Position numbers and translations under genes: made by a program
DNA from: an uncultured Mycoplasmatota bacterium
GTDB lineage: Bacteria; Bacillota_I; Bacilli_A; RF39; UBA660
Direction: 5' to 3'
NCBI GenBank assembly: GCA_900554305.1
Contig: USGV01000002.1
Span: forward strand, 1 to 64,000
DNA: 64,000 nucleotides
Notes under the pieces: model-generated
Told to the model about the DNA's origin: nothing
The model's database searches: none
Seen by the model: only the letters and a program-made list of their open reading frames with translations
In this document: positions 44,155 through 52,921 of the stretch, one piece after another
How the letters are laid out: every line of letters begins with the position of its first letter
How positions within the stretch are numbered: the stretch's first letter is position 1

Positions 44155-45623
44155 GTGAACAAGAGGTAGTAAGAAGAGAAAAGCTTAAAAATATTGAACA
44201 TCCTTATCCAGAAAGATTTGAAGTTAATTATGAACTTTCTGATGCCAGTAATTTGGAAGATGGCGTTACTGGTGTTAGAGTGGCTGGTCGTATTATTTTA
44301 ATGAGAAAAATGGGTAAGATGAGCTTTTTAACTATTGGAGATATTAAAGGGAAAATTCAAATTTCTGTTAAATTAGACATGATTGGAGAACAGGCATACC
44401 AAGAGTTTAAAGCAAATTATGATATTGGAGATTTTATAGGTGTAGAAGGTGAGACTTTTACTACTCACACTGGAGAAAAAACAGTTCGTGCTAGTAGTAT
44501 TACATTTTTAGGAAAAGCATTAAAACCATTACCAGAAAAATTCCATGGTGTTGAAGATGTTGAAACTATTTATCGTGAGAGATATTTAGATTTAATTATG
44601 AATGATGAATCAAAGAAGAAGTTTTTATTTAGAAGTCGCTTTATTCGTGAAATTAGAAATTATTTAGATGAAGCAGGATATATTGAAATTGAAACTCCAA
44701 TCTTAAATAACAAAGCTAGTGGAGCTGCCGCTAAACCTTTTATTACACATCACAATGCTTTAGATATTGATTTATATTTAAGAATTGCACCTGAGACATA
44801 TTTAAAACGTGCTGTTGTAGGTGGATTTACTAAAGTATTTGAAATCGCTAGATGTTTTAGAAATGAAGGAATAGATGCTACTCATTTGCAAGATTTTACT
44901 ATGATTGAAGGATATGCTGCTTTCTATAATTATAAAGACAATATGAAGTTTTTACGTGAGATGCTTCAATCTATTATTATGAAATTATTTGGTACTTTAA
45001 CTATTACAGTTGGTGACAAAGAAGTAGATTTAAGTGGAGAATGGGAAGCAGTTAGTTTTAGAGATTTAATTTTACGTTATAGTGATATAGATATTAAACT
45101 TTATGATACTAAGGAAAAATTATTAGAAAAAATTAAAGAAGAGAAAATCGAAATTGATAGTGAAACACCACTTGAAAATTTAGGTTACGGTAATTTAGTG
45201 GATCAATTATATAAGAAAGTTGCAAGAGTACATATTGTAAATCCTATTTTCTTAACTGAACACCCAATTAGTTTGAGTCCTCTTGCTCGTGCTAATGATG
45301 AGGATCCTACTATTACTGATCGTTTTCAATTAGTTATTAATGGTGCAGAGATTATTAATGCTTATTCAGAACTTGTTGATCCACAGGAGCAGGCTCGTCG
45401 TTTAGAAGAACAAGCAAAATTAAAAGCTCAAGGTGATGAAGAGGCTATGCCGATGGATCATGATTATATTTCTGCTATGGAATGTGGTATGCCACCGATT
45501 AGTGGATGGGGAATGGGAATTGATCGTGTAGTTCAAATTTTAACTAATTCTCAAAATATTAAAGATGTTATTTTGTTCCCATTAATGAGACCAATTAATG
45601 AACAAGAAGAAGACTTAGATTAG
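44142..45623 (+). CDS. lysS: Lysyl-tRNA synthetase (class II)
   Basis: Class II synthetase: an OB-fold anticodon-binding domain (about 50-145, VRVAGRIILMRKMGKMSFLT), then motif 1, motif 2 (EIARCFRNEGIDATHLQDFT) and motif 3 (PPISGWGMGIDRVVQILTN). Length of 493 aa is typical. The start lies within the end of the RDD gene, with AAGGAGATGG upstream. Confidence 0.97.
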   Translation: MRELSEQEVVRREKLKNIEHPYPERFEVNYELSDASNLEDGVTGVRVAGRIILMRKMGKMSFLTIGDIKGKIQISVKLDMIGEQAYQEFKANYDIGDFIGVEGETFTTHTGEKTVRASSITFLGKALKPLPEKFHGVEDVETIYRERYLDLIMNDESKKKFLFRSRFIREIRNYLDEAGYIEIETPILNNKASGAAAKPFITHHNALDIDLYLRIAPETYLKRAVVGGFTKVFEIARCFRNEGIDATHLQDFTMIEGYAAFYNYKDNMKFLREMLQSIIMKLFGTLTITVGDKEVDLSGEWEAVSFRDLILRYSDIDIKLYDTKEKLLEKIKEEKIEIDSETPLENLGYGNLVDQLYKKVARVHIVNPIFLTEHPISLSPLARANDEDPTITDRFQLVINGAEIINAYSELVDPQEQARRLEEQAKLKAQGDEEAMPMDHDYISAMECGMPPISGWGMGIDRVVQILTNSQNIKDVILFPLMRPINEQEEDLD

Positions 45624-45633
45624 AGTCTTTTTT
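45610..45633 (+). terminator. Terminator after lysS
   Basis: AAGACT / AGTCTT hairpin over the stop codon, then TTTTTC. Confidence 0.65.
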
Positions 45634-45676
45634 CTTTGTTTTTCACTAAATTTTCATAAAAAAAATAGTCAAATGC

Positions 45677-45705
45677 TTGTAAAAAATTTCCTATGTCAGT
45701 ATAAT
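45677..45705 (+). promoter_or_regulatory. Promoter of the transporter gene
   Basis: TTGTAA, 17 bases, TATAAT, 18 bases before the start codon. Confidence 0.75.
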
Positions 45706-45723
45706 GATAATGGGAGGTTAATT

Positions 45724-47238
45724 ATGAAGAAACATAATACATTTAAAGTCGTTCTTATTACACTATTAGTGTTCATGTTACTTACTTGGATATTACCAGC
45801 TGCTTATTATTCAGGTAGTTACGTTGATCAAGGACGCATTCAAATGGGACTATTTGATTTATTTAATTATCCTGTTACAGCAATTTCATATTTTGGTTAT
45901 ATTGCAGCCTTTATATTAGTTGTTGGTGGTTTCTATGGTGTGCTAAACAAGATTGGTGCATACCGTACAATGTTAGATAAATTAAAAGTTGCATTTAAGG
46001 GTAAAGAAGTAGTTGTTCTATCTATTATGATGGTACTTATTGCTCTTCTTACATCTATTTGTGGGTTACAACTTGGCTTAATTATTTTCTATCCAATGTT
46101 AGTATCTTTGATATTACTTATGGGATTTGATAAAATCGTAGCTGCACTTACTATTGTTGGTTCTACTATGATTGGTATGTTAGGTACTACTTTCGGATAT
46201 AATAATACTGGTATTATTCCTAGTATTTTAGGTAATGAATTTACTGATGGTATGTTACCTAAATGTATTCTATTATTTTTAGGTTTGGTATTATTAATTG
46301 TAAATACTATTTTATATATCAAAAAGTCAAAGAAGAGTGATAAAAAAGCTAATGTAAAAAAAGTTACTGCTAAAGAAGAAAAGAAAACTTCGAAAACTAA
46401 ATCTTCTAAAAATACAAAAGCAGCTGTAAAAGAAGAAGAAGTAGTTGTAGTTACAGAAGATCAAGCAGAGGAAGATTCTTATATCCCTGCTACAGTTGCT
46501 GGTAAAAAACATATTGTTTGGCCATTAGCTGTTATTTTATCTGTAATCTTTATTATCTTAGTACTAGCATTTATTTCATGGTCTGGAGCCTTTGGTCTTA
46601 CTGCTATGGATGAAGCTACTACAGCAGTTACTGGATTTGAAGTGTTTGGATTTGCTTTATTTGGTAAATTGTTAGGTACTATCAATGCTTTTGGATCTTG
46701 GACTTTAATTGATTTAGTAGTTGTATTAATGGTATTCATGTTTATCTTAGCTTTAATTTATAAAGTTAAATTTGATGAATTAGTAGATGGTTTTGTTAAT
46801 GGTGCTAAACGTGCGTTAGGACCTGCAGTAATCGCTATTATGATTTATACTATTTTAGTAATTACTACTTATCATCCATTCCAATTAGTTATTTATAAAG
46901 CAATTTTAGGAATCACTGATGGATTTAATGTATTTACTACATTTATTGTAGCAATTTTATCTGCATTATTTAATGGAGATGCAGCTTATGTATTCCAAAG
47001 CTCTTTACCATATTTAGCTAGTATTGTGACAAATGCTGATAACTATCCAATAATAGCAGTTGTATATCAAGCAGCTTATGGATTGACTATGTTAGTTGCT
47101 CCAACTAGTTTAGTTTTAATGGGTATGTTATCTTACTTGAAAGTTCCATATTCTAAATGGTTTAAAGCAATTTGGAAATTAGTATTAGAATTATTAGTTG
47201 TATTATTAATCGTATTTACAATTTTAATTTTAATCTAA
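45724..47238 (+). CDS. YfcC/DcuC-type membrane transporter
   Basis: A 504-aa integral membrane protein with about 10-12 helices in two halves. It resembles the YfcC/C4-dicarboxylate-DcuC superfamily (LTWILPAAYYSGSY at the first loop, GFYGVLNKIGAYRTML, and TYHPFQLVIYKAILGITDGF in the second half). Substrate unknown; relatives are predicted to carry dicarboxylates, amino acids or peptides. The halves are joined by a soluble loop of about 70 residues made largely of Lys, Ser, Ala and Glu. Single-gene unit with strong promoter and terminator. ATG 45724 follows GGGAGG. This insertion between lysS and clpC is not in Bacillus. Confidence 0.75.
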   Translation: MKKHNTFKVVLITLLVFMLLTWILPAAYYSGSYVDQGRIQMGLFDLFNYPVTAISYFGYIAAFILVVGGFYGVLNKIGAYRTMLDKLKVAFKGKEVVVLSIMMVLIALLTSICGLQLGLIIFYPMLVSLILLMGFDKIVAALTIVGSTMIGMLGTTFGYNNTGIIPSILGNEFTDGMLPKCILLFLGLVLLIVNTILYIKKSKKSDKKANVKKVTAKEEKKTSKTKSSKNTKAAVKEEEVVVVTEDQAEEDSYIPATVAGKKHIVWPLAVILSVIFIILVLAFISWSGAFGLTAMDEATTAVTGFEVFGFALFGKLLGTINAFGSWTLIDLVVVLMVFMFILALIYKVKFDELVDGFVNGAKRALGPAVIAIMIYTILVITTYHPFQLVIYKAILGITDGFNVFTTFIVAILSALFNGDAAYVFQSSLPYLASIVTNADNYPIIAVVYQAAYGLTMLVAPTSLVLMGMLSYLKVPYSKWFKAIWKLVLELLVVLLIVFTILILI

Positions 47239-47241
47239 CAG

Positions 47242-47266
47242 AAAGAGCCGTAAGGCTCTTTTTTTG
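47242..47266 (+). terminator. Terminator after the transporter gene
   Basis: AAAGAGCC-GTAA-GGCTCTTT hairpin, then five more T. Confidence 0.9.
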
Positions 47267-47290
47267 TCTTTTTTTTGGGTACTCTATTTC

Positions 47291-47319
47291 TTGAATCTAA
47301 TCTTTCTTATTTCTAAAAT
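47291..47319 (+). promoter_or_regulatory. Promoter of clpC
   Basis: TTGAAT, 17 bases, TAAAAT, ending 19 bases before the start. No CtsR heptad repeat is visible. Confidence 0.6.
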
Positions 47320-47338
47320 AGATATAGGAGATGATTAT

Positions 47339-49564
47339 ATGTTTTCAAAATTTACAGAAGATGCTCAAAAAATATTGATTATGTCAAAAAGAGAGATGCA
47401 AGAATTAAAACATCCATATGTTAGCAGTGAACATTTATTGCTATCTATTTTACATTATGCTAATAAAAACTTTTTATCTTTTTTAGAACAATATAACCTT
47501 ACATATTCTTCTTTTAAAAATAAATTGATAGATGTTATAGGAATGGGGAGTAAACAAACAAAATGGTTTTTATATACACCTCTTTTAAAAAAAATTATTG
47601 AGAATGCAATTTTGGATAGTAAAGATGAAAATACGGATGTTAGTGTGGAACAATTGTTTTTATCTTTGTTAGAAGAAGGAGAAGGCGTTGCTAATAGAAT
47701 AATGATGAGTATGGATATAGATTTGGATAGCTTATATGAACAGTTTTCTAATCAATTGATTCGTGAAGGAAAATCTATATCTACTAAATTGGCAATAGAG
47801 GATTTTGCTGTTGATTTTACAGAAGAAGCTAGAAACGGTAATTTTGATCCTGTTATTGGTAGAGATGAAGAAATTTGTCATATGATAGAGATATTGTTAC
47901 GGAGAAAGAAATGTAATCCTTTGCTTATTGGTGATGCTGGTGTTGGAAAGACTGCTTTGGTAGAAGAATTAGCTAGAAGAATTGTTTTGGGACTTGTTCC
48001 TAATGAACTTAAAAACATGAGAATTTTAAGTGTTGCAATTTCATCCTTAGTTGCTGGTACTAAATATAGGGGAGAATTTGAGGAGAGAATTAATAAAATG
48101 ATTGAAGAATTAGAACAGGCTCCTAATATTATTTTATTTATTGATGAAATTCACACTATCATTGGTGCTGGTGGGGCTGAAGGGGCTATTGATGCGTCTA
48201 ATATCTTAAAACCTTATTTAGCTAGAGGAAAGATTAAAGTTATTGGAGCGACAACAAAACTTGAATATATGAAATTTTTAGAAGGTGATAAGGCTTTTGA
48301 TCGAAGATTTCAAAAGATTATTATAGAAGAACCTAATTTGGAAAATGTTAAATCTATTCTTTTACATCTAAAAGAGATTTATGAAAATTTCTATGGAATT
48401 ATATTAACTGATGATATTTTGTTTTCTGTTGCAGAGTTATCTGAAAGATATATATCTAATGGCAAGCAACCGGATAAAGCGATAGACTTATTAGATGAGT
48501 CTTGTTCTAAATTGGTTAGTATGAATACTTTAACAAATAAAAAAGTTCAACAGTTGCAGTTGGAACTTAGCGAAATTATAGAGTCTAAAAATAAGTATAT
48601 CGTGGAACATAATTTTAAAGAAGCAACTTTGTTACGTGAGAAAGAGCATTTTTTACAGTCTAAAATTAATCGTTTGTTAGTTAAATCTCAGACATCATTA
48701 AAGCCTACTTTATCTATTGATGTTATTTATGATGTTATTTATTCTAAGACTAAAATTCCAATTAAGAAGATACTTAATTTAAATTCAGAAAGTTTGAAAA
48801 GAGAGTTAGAAAGAGTTGTATTAGGTCAAGATGAAGCTGTTTCTATTTTGTCAAAGACGATTTTTTCTAGGTCTCATGACAGAAAAACTCCTAAAAGTTT
48901 TCTTCTTGTTGGGAAAAGTGGGTTGGGAAAAACTTTATTAGTACGAAAATTTGCAAACTTACTTTATCCTAAAGATGCTTTTATAAAATTAGATATGAGC
49001 GAGTATAGAGATTCTAATTCTGTTTCTAAAATATTAGGCTCTCCTCCTGGCTATGTTGGATATCAAGATAAGAATACTGTTTTAGAAAAAATTAAAATGC
49101 ATTCTTATTCTGTTTTGTTATTGGATGAAGTAGAGAAGTCTCATCCTAGTGTTTTGAAGTTGTTTTTACAAGTGTTAGATGATGGAGTTATGACTACAGC
49201 TTATGGAGATACAGTAGATTTTTCTAATGTTGTTATTTTTATGACTTCTAATTTAGGTAGTTCTAAAGAATCCCTTGGCTTCTTAGAAAATGATAAAAGT
49301 TTTATAAAAAAAGATCTTAAAGATTTTTTTGGTCCTGAGCTTATCAATAGAATCGATGCTATCCTATACTTTTATCCTTTTTCTTCTGATGTTATTGATA
49401 AAGTTATCTTGCAAAAGATTCGTAATAAGTTTTCAGATATTAGTTTAGAGCAGACTAAATCTATATTAAAGGAAATTAAGAAAAACTGTCAGTATCAGGA
49501 ATATGGTGCTAGAAAAATTGATAAATTATTAGAACAAATAGATTTAAATACAGTTTATAAATAA
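47339..49564 (+). CDS. clpC: ATP-dependent Clp protease ATPase subunit ClpC
   Basis: Hexameric unfoldase. It has an N domain (FTEDAQKILIMSKREMQELKH), first AAA with GDAGVGKTALVEELARR and FIDEIHTIIGAGGAEGAIDA, a UVR-like middle (KEATLLREKEHFLQSKI), and second AAA with VGKSGLGKTLLVRKFA and LLLDEVEKSHPSVLKL. A ClpP-loop candidate LGF stands in KESLGFLEND, the place of VGF in B. subtilis ClpC. Length is 742 aa, somewhat short at the C-terminus. The partner genes ctsR, mcsA and mcsB are missing upstream. ATG 47339 follows ATAGGAGATG. Confidence 0.93.
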   Translation: MFSKFTEDAQKILIMSKREMQELKHPYVSSEHLLLSILHYANKNFLSFLEQYNLTYSSFKNKLIDVIGMGSKQTKWFLYTPLLKKIIENAILDSKDENTDVSVEQLFLSLLEEGEGVANRIMMSMDIDLDSLYEQFSNQLIREGKSISTKLAIEDFAVDFTEEARNGNFDPVIGRDEEICHMIEILLRRKKCNPLLIGDAGVGKTALVEELARRIVLGLVPNELKNMRILSVAISSLVAGTKYRGEFEERINKMIEELEQAPNIILFIDEIHTIIGAGGAEGAIDASNILKPYLARGKIKVIGATTKLEYMKFLEGDKAFDRRFQKIIIEEPNLENVKSILLHLKEIYENFYGIILTDDILFSVAELSERYISNGKQPDKAIDLLDESCSKLVSMNTLTNKKVQQLQLELSEIIESKNKYIVEHNFKEATLLREKEHFLQSKINRLLVKSQTSLKPTLSIDVIYDVIYSKTKIPIKKILNLNSESLKRELERVVLGQDEAVSILSKTIFSRSHDRKTPKSFLLVGKSGLGKTLLVRKFANLLYPKDAFIKLDMSEYRDSNSVSKILGSPPGYVGYQDKNTVLEKIKMHSYSVLLLDEVEKSHPSVLKLFLQVLDDGVMTTAYGDTVDFSNVVIFMTSNLGSSKESLGFLENDKSFIKKDLKDFFGPELINRIDAILYFYPFSSDVIDKVILQKIRNKFSDISLEQTKSILKEIKKNCQYQEYGARKIDKLLEQIDLNTVYK

Positions 49565-49591
49565 AAATCTGTATTTTTTCTATTTTGTGTA

Positions 49592-49600
49592 TGATATACT
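49592..49600 (+). promoter_or_regulatory. Extended -10 promoter for cysS
   Basis: TGA-TATACT 17 bases before cysS; -35 not clear. Confidence 0.4.
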
Positions 49601-49616
49601 AGTAGTAGGTGATTTT

Positions 49617-51005
49617 ATGCAATTATATAATACTTTAACAAGAAAAATTGAAGAATTTGTTCCTCATGAAGAAGGAAAAGTAAAGTTGTATACCTGTGGG
49701 CCTACTGTATATCATTATGCACATATTGGTAATATTCGTAATTATATAGGACATGATGTTTTAGATAAGACATTACGCTTTCTTGGGTATGAGGTTACTA
49801 GGGCTATGAATATTACAGATGTTGGTCATTTAACAAGTGATTCTGATTCTGGGGAAGATAAGATGGAAGTTGCTCGTAAAAGAGAACATAAGTCAGCAAT
49901 GGAGATTGCTAAGTTTTATACAGATGCCTTTTTTGAAGATTTTCGTTTAGTTAATTGTAAAATGCCTGAAATTGTATCTCCTGCTACTGATAATATTGAT
50001 GAATATATAAAGATTATTTCTACTTTAATCGATAAGGGATATGCTTATTTATCTGGTGGTAATGTTTATTTTGATACTACTAAGTTATCAGATTATTATG
50101 TTTTAACTAATCATCAAGAGGATAATATGGTAGTAGGCGCTAGAGAAGGCGTAGAAGAAGACAGTAATAAGAAGAATCAAGCTGACTTTGTTTTATGGTT
50201 TACTACTAGTAAATTTGAAAATCATGAATTGTTATGGGACTCTCCATGGGGACGTGGTTATCCTGGGTGGCATATTGAGTGTAGCGGTATTTCTATCAAA
50301 TATTTAGGTGAGTATCTTGATATTCATGGAGGTGGAGTTGATAATATTTTTCCACATCATACAAATGAAATTGCTCAAAGTGAATCTTATTTAGGACATC
50401 CATGGTGTAAGTATTGGTTTCATAACGAACATCTATTAGATGAAACAGGTAAAATGAGTAAGTCTAATGGAGCTATTTTAACAGTTACTGCTTTAAAAGA
50501 AAAAGGGTATGACCCTTTAGCATTTCGTTTTATGTGTTTGAATTCTCATTATAGAAAGCAATTAGTATTTTCTTATGAAGCATTAGATCAAGCTTCTGTT
50601 ACTTTGAGAAAATTGCGCAATCGTATTTCTTCTGTTTTTGAGAATGGAGAAGAGGATAAAGAATTAATAGAGCAATATCGTAATAAATTTATGTTAGACT
50701 TATCAGATGATTTGAATACTGCTAATGCACTTTCTGTTTTATATGAAGTTTTAAAAGATGATCAGCTTTCTGGAAAGAGTAAACTTTCTTTAATTCGTGA
50801 GTTTGATCAAGTGTTATCTTTAGATTTAATTCAAGAAAAGAAGGCGGTTGCTAACGAGGCTTATATATTGGAGCAAATAGAAAAAAGAGCAGAGGCTAAA
50901 CGTAATAAGGATTTTGTATTGGCTGATTCTATTCGTGATGAATTATTAAAAGAAGGAATTCGCTTAATTGATAGTAGAGAAGGAACTACTTATGAGCTTC
51001 TTTAG
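49617..51005 (+). CDS. cysS: Cysteinyl-tRNA synthetase
   Basis: Class I synthetase. The zinc Cys and HIGH variant are in YTCGPTVYHYAHIGNIRNY, other zinc ligands in GWHIECSGISIKYLG and HHTNEIAQSE, and KMSKS in DETGKMSKSNGA. Length of 462 aa is normal. ATG 49617 follows AGTAGGTGATTTT. ispD, ispF, gltX and cysE, which stand before it in Bacillus, are missing. Confidence 0.97.
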   Translation: MQLYNTLTRKIEEFVPHEEGKVKLYTCGPTVYHYAHIGNIRNYIGHDVLDKTLRFLGYEVTRAMNITDVGHLTSDSDSGEDKMEVARKREHKSAMEIAKFYTDAFFEDFRLVNCKMPEIVSPATDNIDEYIKIISTLIDKGYAYLSGGNVYFDTTKLSDYYVLTNHQEDNMVVGAREGVEEDSNKKNQADFVLWFTTSKFENHELLWDSPWGRGYPGWHIECSGISIKYLGEYLDIHGGGVDNIFPHHTNEIAQSESYLGHPWCKYWFHNEHLLDETGKMSKSNGAILTVTALKEKGYDPLAFRFMCLNSHYRKQLVFSYEALDQASVTLRKLRNRISSVFENGEEDKELIEQYRNKFMLDLSDDLNTANALSVLYEVLKDDQLSGKSKLSLIREFDQVLSLDLIQEKKAVANEAYILEQIEKRAEAKRNKDFVLADSIRDELLKEGIRLIDSREGTTYELL

Positions 51006-51042
51006 TAGGGATATGTATAAATAATAAATATTATTAGTGTAT

Positions 51043-51094
51043 AAAGAACGAGCTTCTCTTATTATTAGTATGAGTTGAAGTGTTGTTCTTTTTC
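51043..51094 (+). terminator. Probable terminator after cysS
   Basis: Long imperfect hairpin: AAAGAAC pairs with GTTCTTT and inner CTTC with GAAG, followed by TTC and more T-rich sequence. In B. subtilis cysS runs on into mrnC; here a 188-base gap separates them. Confidence 0.45.
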
Positions 51095-51193
51095 TATTAT
51101 TTTGTTTATTAGTAATAGTCTTTTGATATATAGATGGTTTGAACATATGAATTATTATGATAATCATTTATTTTTGTAATGGTGGTGATTTTT

Positions 51194-51577
51194 TTGAAAG
51201 TAATAGAAATTAATTCTTTAGTTCTTGCTTATTTAGGTGATACTATTTATGAGAATTATGTACGTAAATTTTTAATTCGTCGAGGAATTGCTCATGTAGA
51301 TGAATTACAGAAGGAAGCTGTAAAGTATGTTAGTGCAAAAAGTCAGGCTGCATATTTGAAGAAAATGATAAATGTCAATTTTTTGTCAGATGAAGAGATG
51401 GATATTGTAAAGAGAGCTAGAAATTATAAGACGACGTCACATCCTAAAAATTGTGATATTGTAACATATAAATATGCGACTGGGTTGGAGGCGTTAATTG
51501 GCTATTTAGATTTAGATAATAAGAGAGATAGAATTGATATGATTATGAAATTTATTTTGGAGGATAGTGTATGTTAG
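51194..51577 (+). CDS. mrnC: Mini-ribonuclease III
   Basis: Catalytic-domain-only RNase III that matures 23S rRNA. Residues LVLAYLGDTIYENYVRKFL include the signature and catalytic Asp/Glu; also AKSQAAYLKKM, KRARNYKT and ATGLEALIGYLDL. Length of 127 aa is typical. Start chosen as TTG 51194 because GGTGGTGATT lies just upstream; an in-frame ATG at 51179 overlaps that site and would add five residues. Overlaps rlmB by 7 bases. Confidence 0.92.
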   Translation: MKVIEINSLVLAYLGDTIYENYVRKFLIRRGIAHVDELQKEAVKYVSAKSQAAYLKKMINVNFLSDEEMDIVKRARNYKTTSHPKNCDIVTYKYATGLEALIGYLDLDNKRDRIDMIMKFILEDSVC

Positions 51578-52269
51578 TATATGGTAGAAATGTTGCTTTA
51601 GAAGTATTAAAAAAACCAAAGAATGTTCAAAAAGTATTATTACAGGATGGCTTTGATGATAAAAAGATTCTTGCTTTGTTAGAGAAGAGTAAAATTCCGG
51701 TTTTTATTAAGCCAAAAAAGGAAATTGATCATTTGGCAGAAGGCGTTCATCAAGGTATAATTCTATATGTTCGAGATTACCAATATTATCCACTAGCAGA
51801 TGTTGTTAATGAAGATGCTTCTTTCTTAGTTATTTTAGATCATTTAGAAGATCCACATAATTTTGGGGCAATTATTCGTACCTGTGAAGCGGCTGGAGTT
51901 GATGGTATTATTATTCCTAAAGATAGACAAGTACAAGTAAATGCAACTGTTATGAAAACTAGTGTTGGAACGCTTGACACTATGAAAGTTTCTCGGGTTG
52001 CTAATTTGTCTTCAACTATTGATTATCTTAAGAAAAATGATTTTTGGGTTGTTGGCACTGCTTTAGAAGATAGTGTCGATTATCGAAGTATTGATTATTC
52101 AGGAAAAATTGCTTTAGTTATCGGAAATGAAGGAGCGGGAATTTCTGAATTGGTTAGGAAAAAATGTGATTTTATAGCAAAAATTCCAATGTATGGTACT
52201 ACTAATAGTCTTAATGCTTCTGTTGCTAGTGGAATAATGATTTATGAGGTGATTCGAAATAGAAAGTAG
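51571..52269 (+). CDS. rlmB: 23S rRNA (guanosine2251-2'-O)-methyltransferase RlmB (TrmH family)
   Basis: SPOUT methyltransferase with trefoil knot. Motifs: YGRNVALEVL at the start, AEGVHQGI in the N-terminal domain, LDHLEDPHNFGAIIRTCEAA (motif 1), VIGNEGAGIS (motif 2) and IPMYGTTNSLNASVASGIMI (motif 3). Length is 232 aa. yacP, normally next, is missing. Confidence 0.95.
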   Translation: MLVYGRNVALEVLKKPKNVQKVLLQDGFDDKKILALLEKSKIPVFIKPKKEIDHLAEGVHQGIILYVRDYQYYPLADVVNEDASFLVILDHLEDPHNFGAIIRTCEAAGVDGIIIPKDRQVQVNATVMKTSVGTLDTMKVSRVANLSSTIDYLKKNDFWVVGTALEDSVDYRSIDYSGKIALVIGNEGAGISELVRKKCDFIAKIPMYGTTNSLNASVASGIMIYEVIRNRK

Positions 52270-52277
52270 ATGATATT

Positions 52278-52877
52278 TTGAATTATAAGACTGTGAATGA
52301 TTATGAAGTTCTATATTTGATTAGTGAGGATATGGATGTAAGTTATGATATTTTATATCAAAAATATTTGCCTATTATTAAATCTCTCGCAAAAAAGTAT
52401 TTTCGTTTTGCTTCTTTACACGGGGGAGAATATCAGGATTTAATTCAGGAAGGATATATAGGACTTAACAGTGCTATTGTTAATTATCGTGATGATATTA
52501 ATACTATGTTTTATACGTATGCTAGTATTTGTATAGAGCGGCATATGAGAACTTATTGTAGGTCTTTATCGGCGCAAAAGCATCAGATTTTAAATTCTTC
52601 TTTTTTGGATGAAGAATATTCTTCTAATATTATTCCTGATTCTTCTTATTTTGGAACTTTTTTTCAGTCTTTTTCAAAAGATTTAACTTATGAGCTTTTT
52701 TTATCTTCTTATACTTTGGATTTAGATACTCGGTGTGTTTTTGAATTACGTTATAATGGTTTTTCATATAAGGAAATTGCTCAACTTTTAGATTTAAAGC
52801 TTTCTTCTGTTGAATCTAAAATTTCTAAGGCAAGAAGATTTTTTAAAAAAGTTGTTGAAAAATATAATTTGAATTGA
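52278..52877 (+). CDS. sigH: RNA polymerase sigma factor SigH (Spo0H)
   Basis: Sigma-70 family factor of 199 aa. Region 2 reads LGYIGLNSAIVNYRD-like (DLIQEGYIGLNSAIVNYRDD) and FYTYASICIERHMRTYCR; region 4 has CVFELRYNGFSYKEIAQLLDLKLSSVESKISKARR condensed as the usual helix-turn-helix. Position between rlmB and secE is that of sigH, which drives early sporulation and competence genes in B. subtilis. Start is TTG at 52278 with a weak upstream site, suggesting low translation. Confidence 0.9.
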   Translation: MNYKTVNDYEVLYLISEDMDVSYDILYQKYLPIIKSLAKKYFRFASLHGGEYQDLIQEGYIGLNSAIVNYRDDINTMFYTYASICIERHMRTYCRSLSAQKHQILNSSFLDEEYSSNIIPDSSYFGTFFQSFSKDLTYELFLSSYTLDLDTRCVFELRYNGFSYKEIAQLLDLKLSSVESKISKARRFFKKVVEKYNLN

Positions 52878-52921
52878 AAAAAGACTTTGTTTGTTTTACA
52901 ATAATAATAGGTGAATAGAAT

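Noticed and set aside
51179-51193. ATG 51179 as the mrnC start
   Set aside because: It sits on the GGTGGTGATT ribosome binding site. TTG 51194 is better placed and keeps the conserved start.
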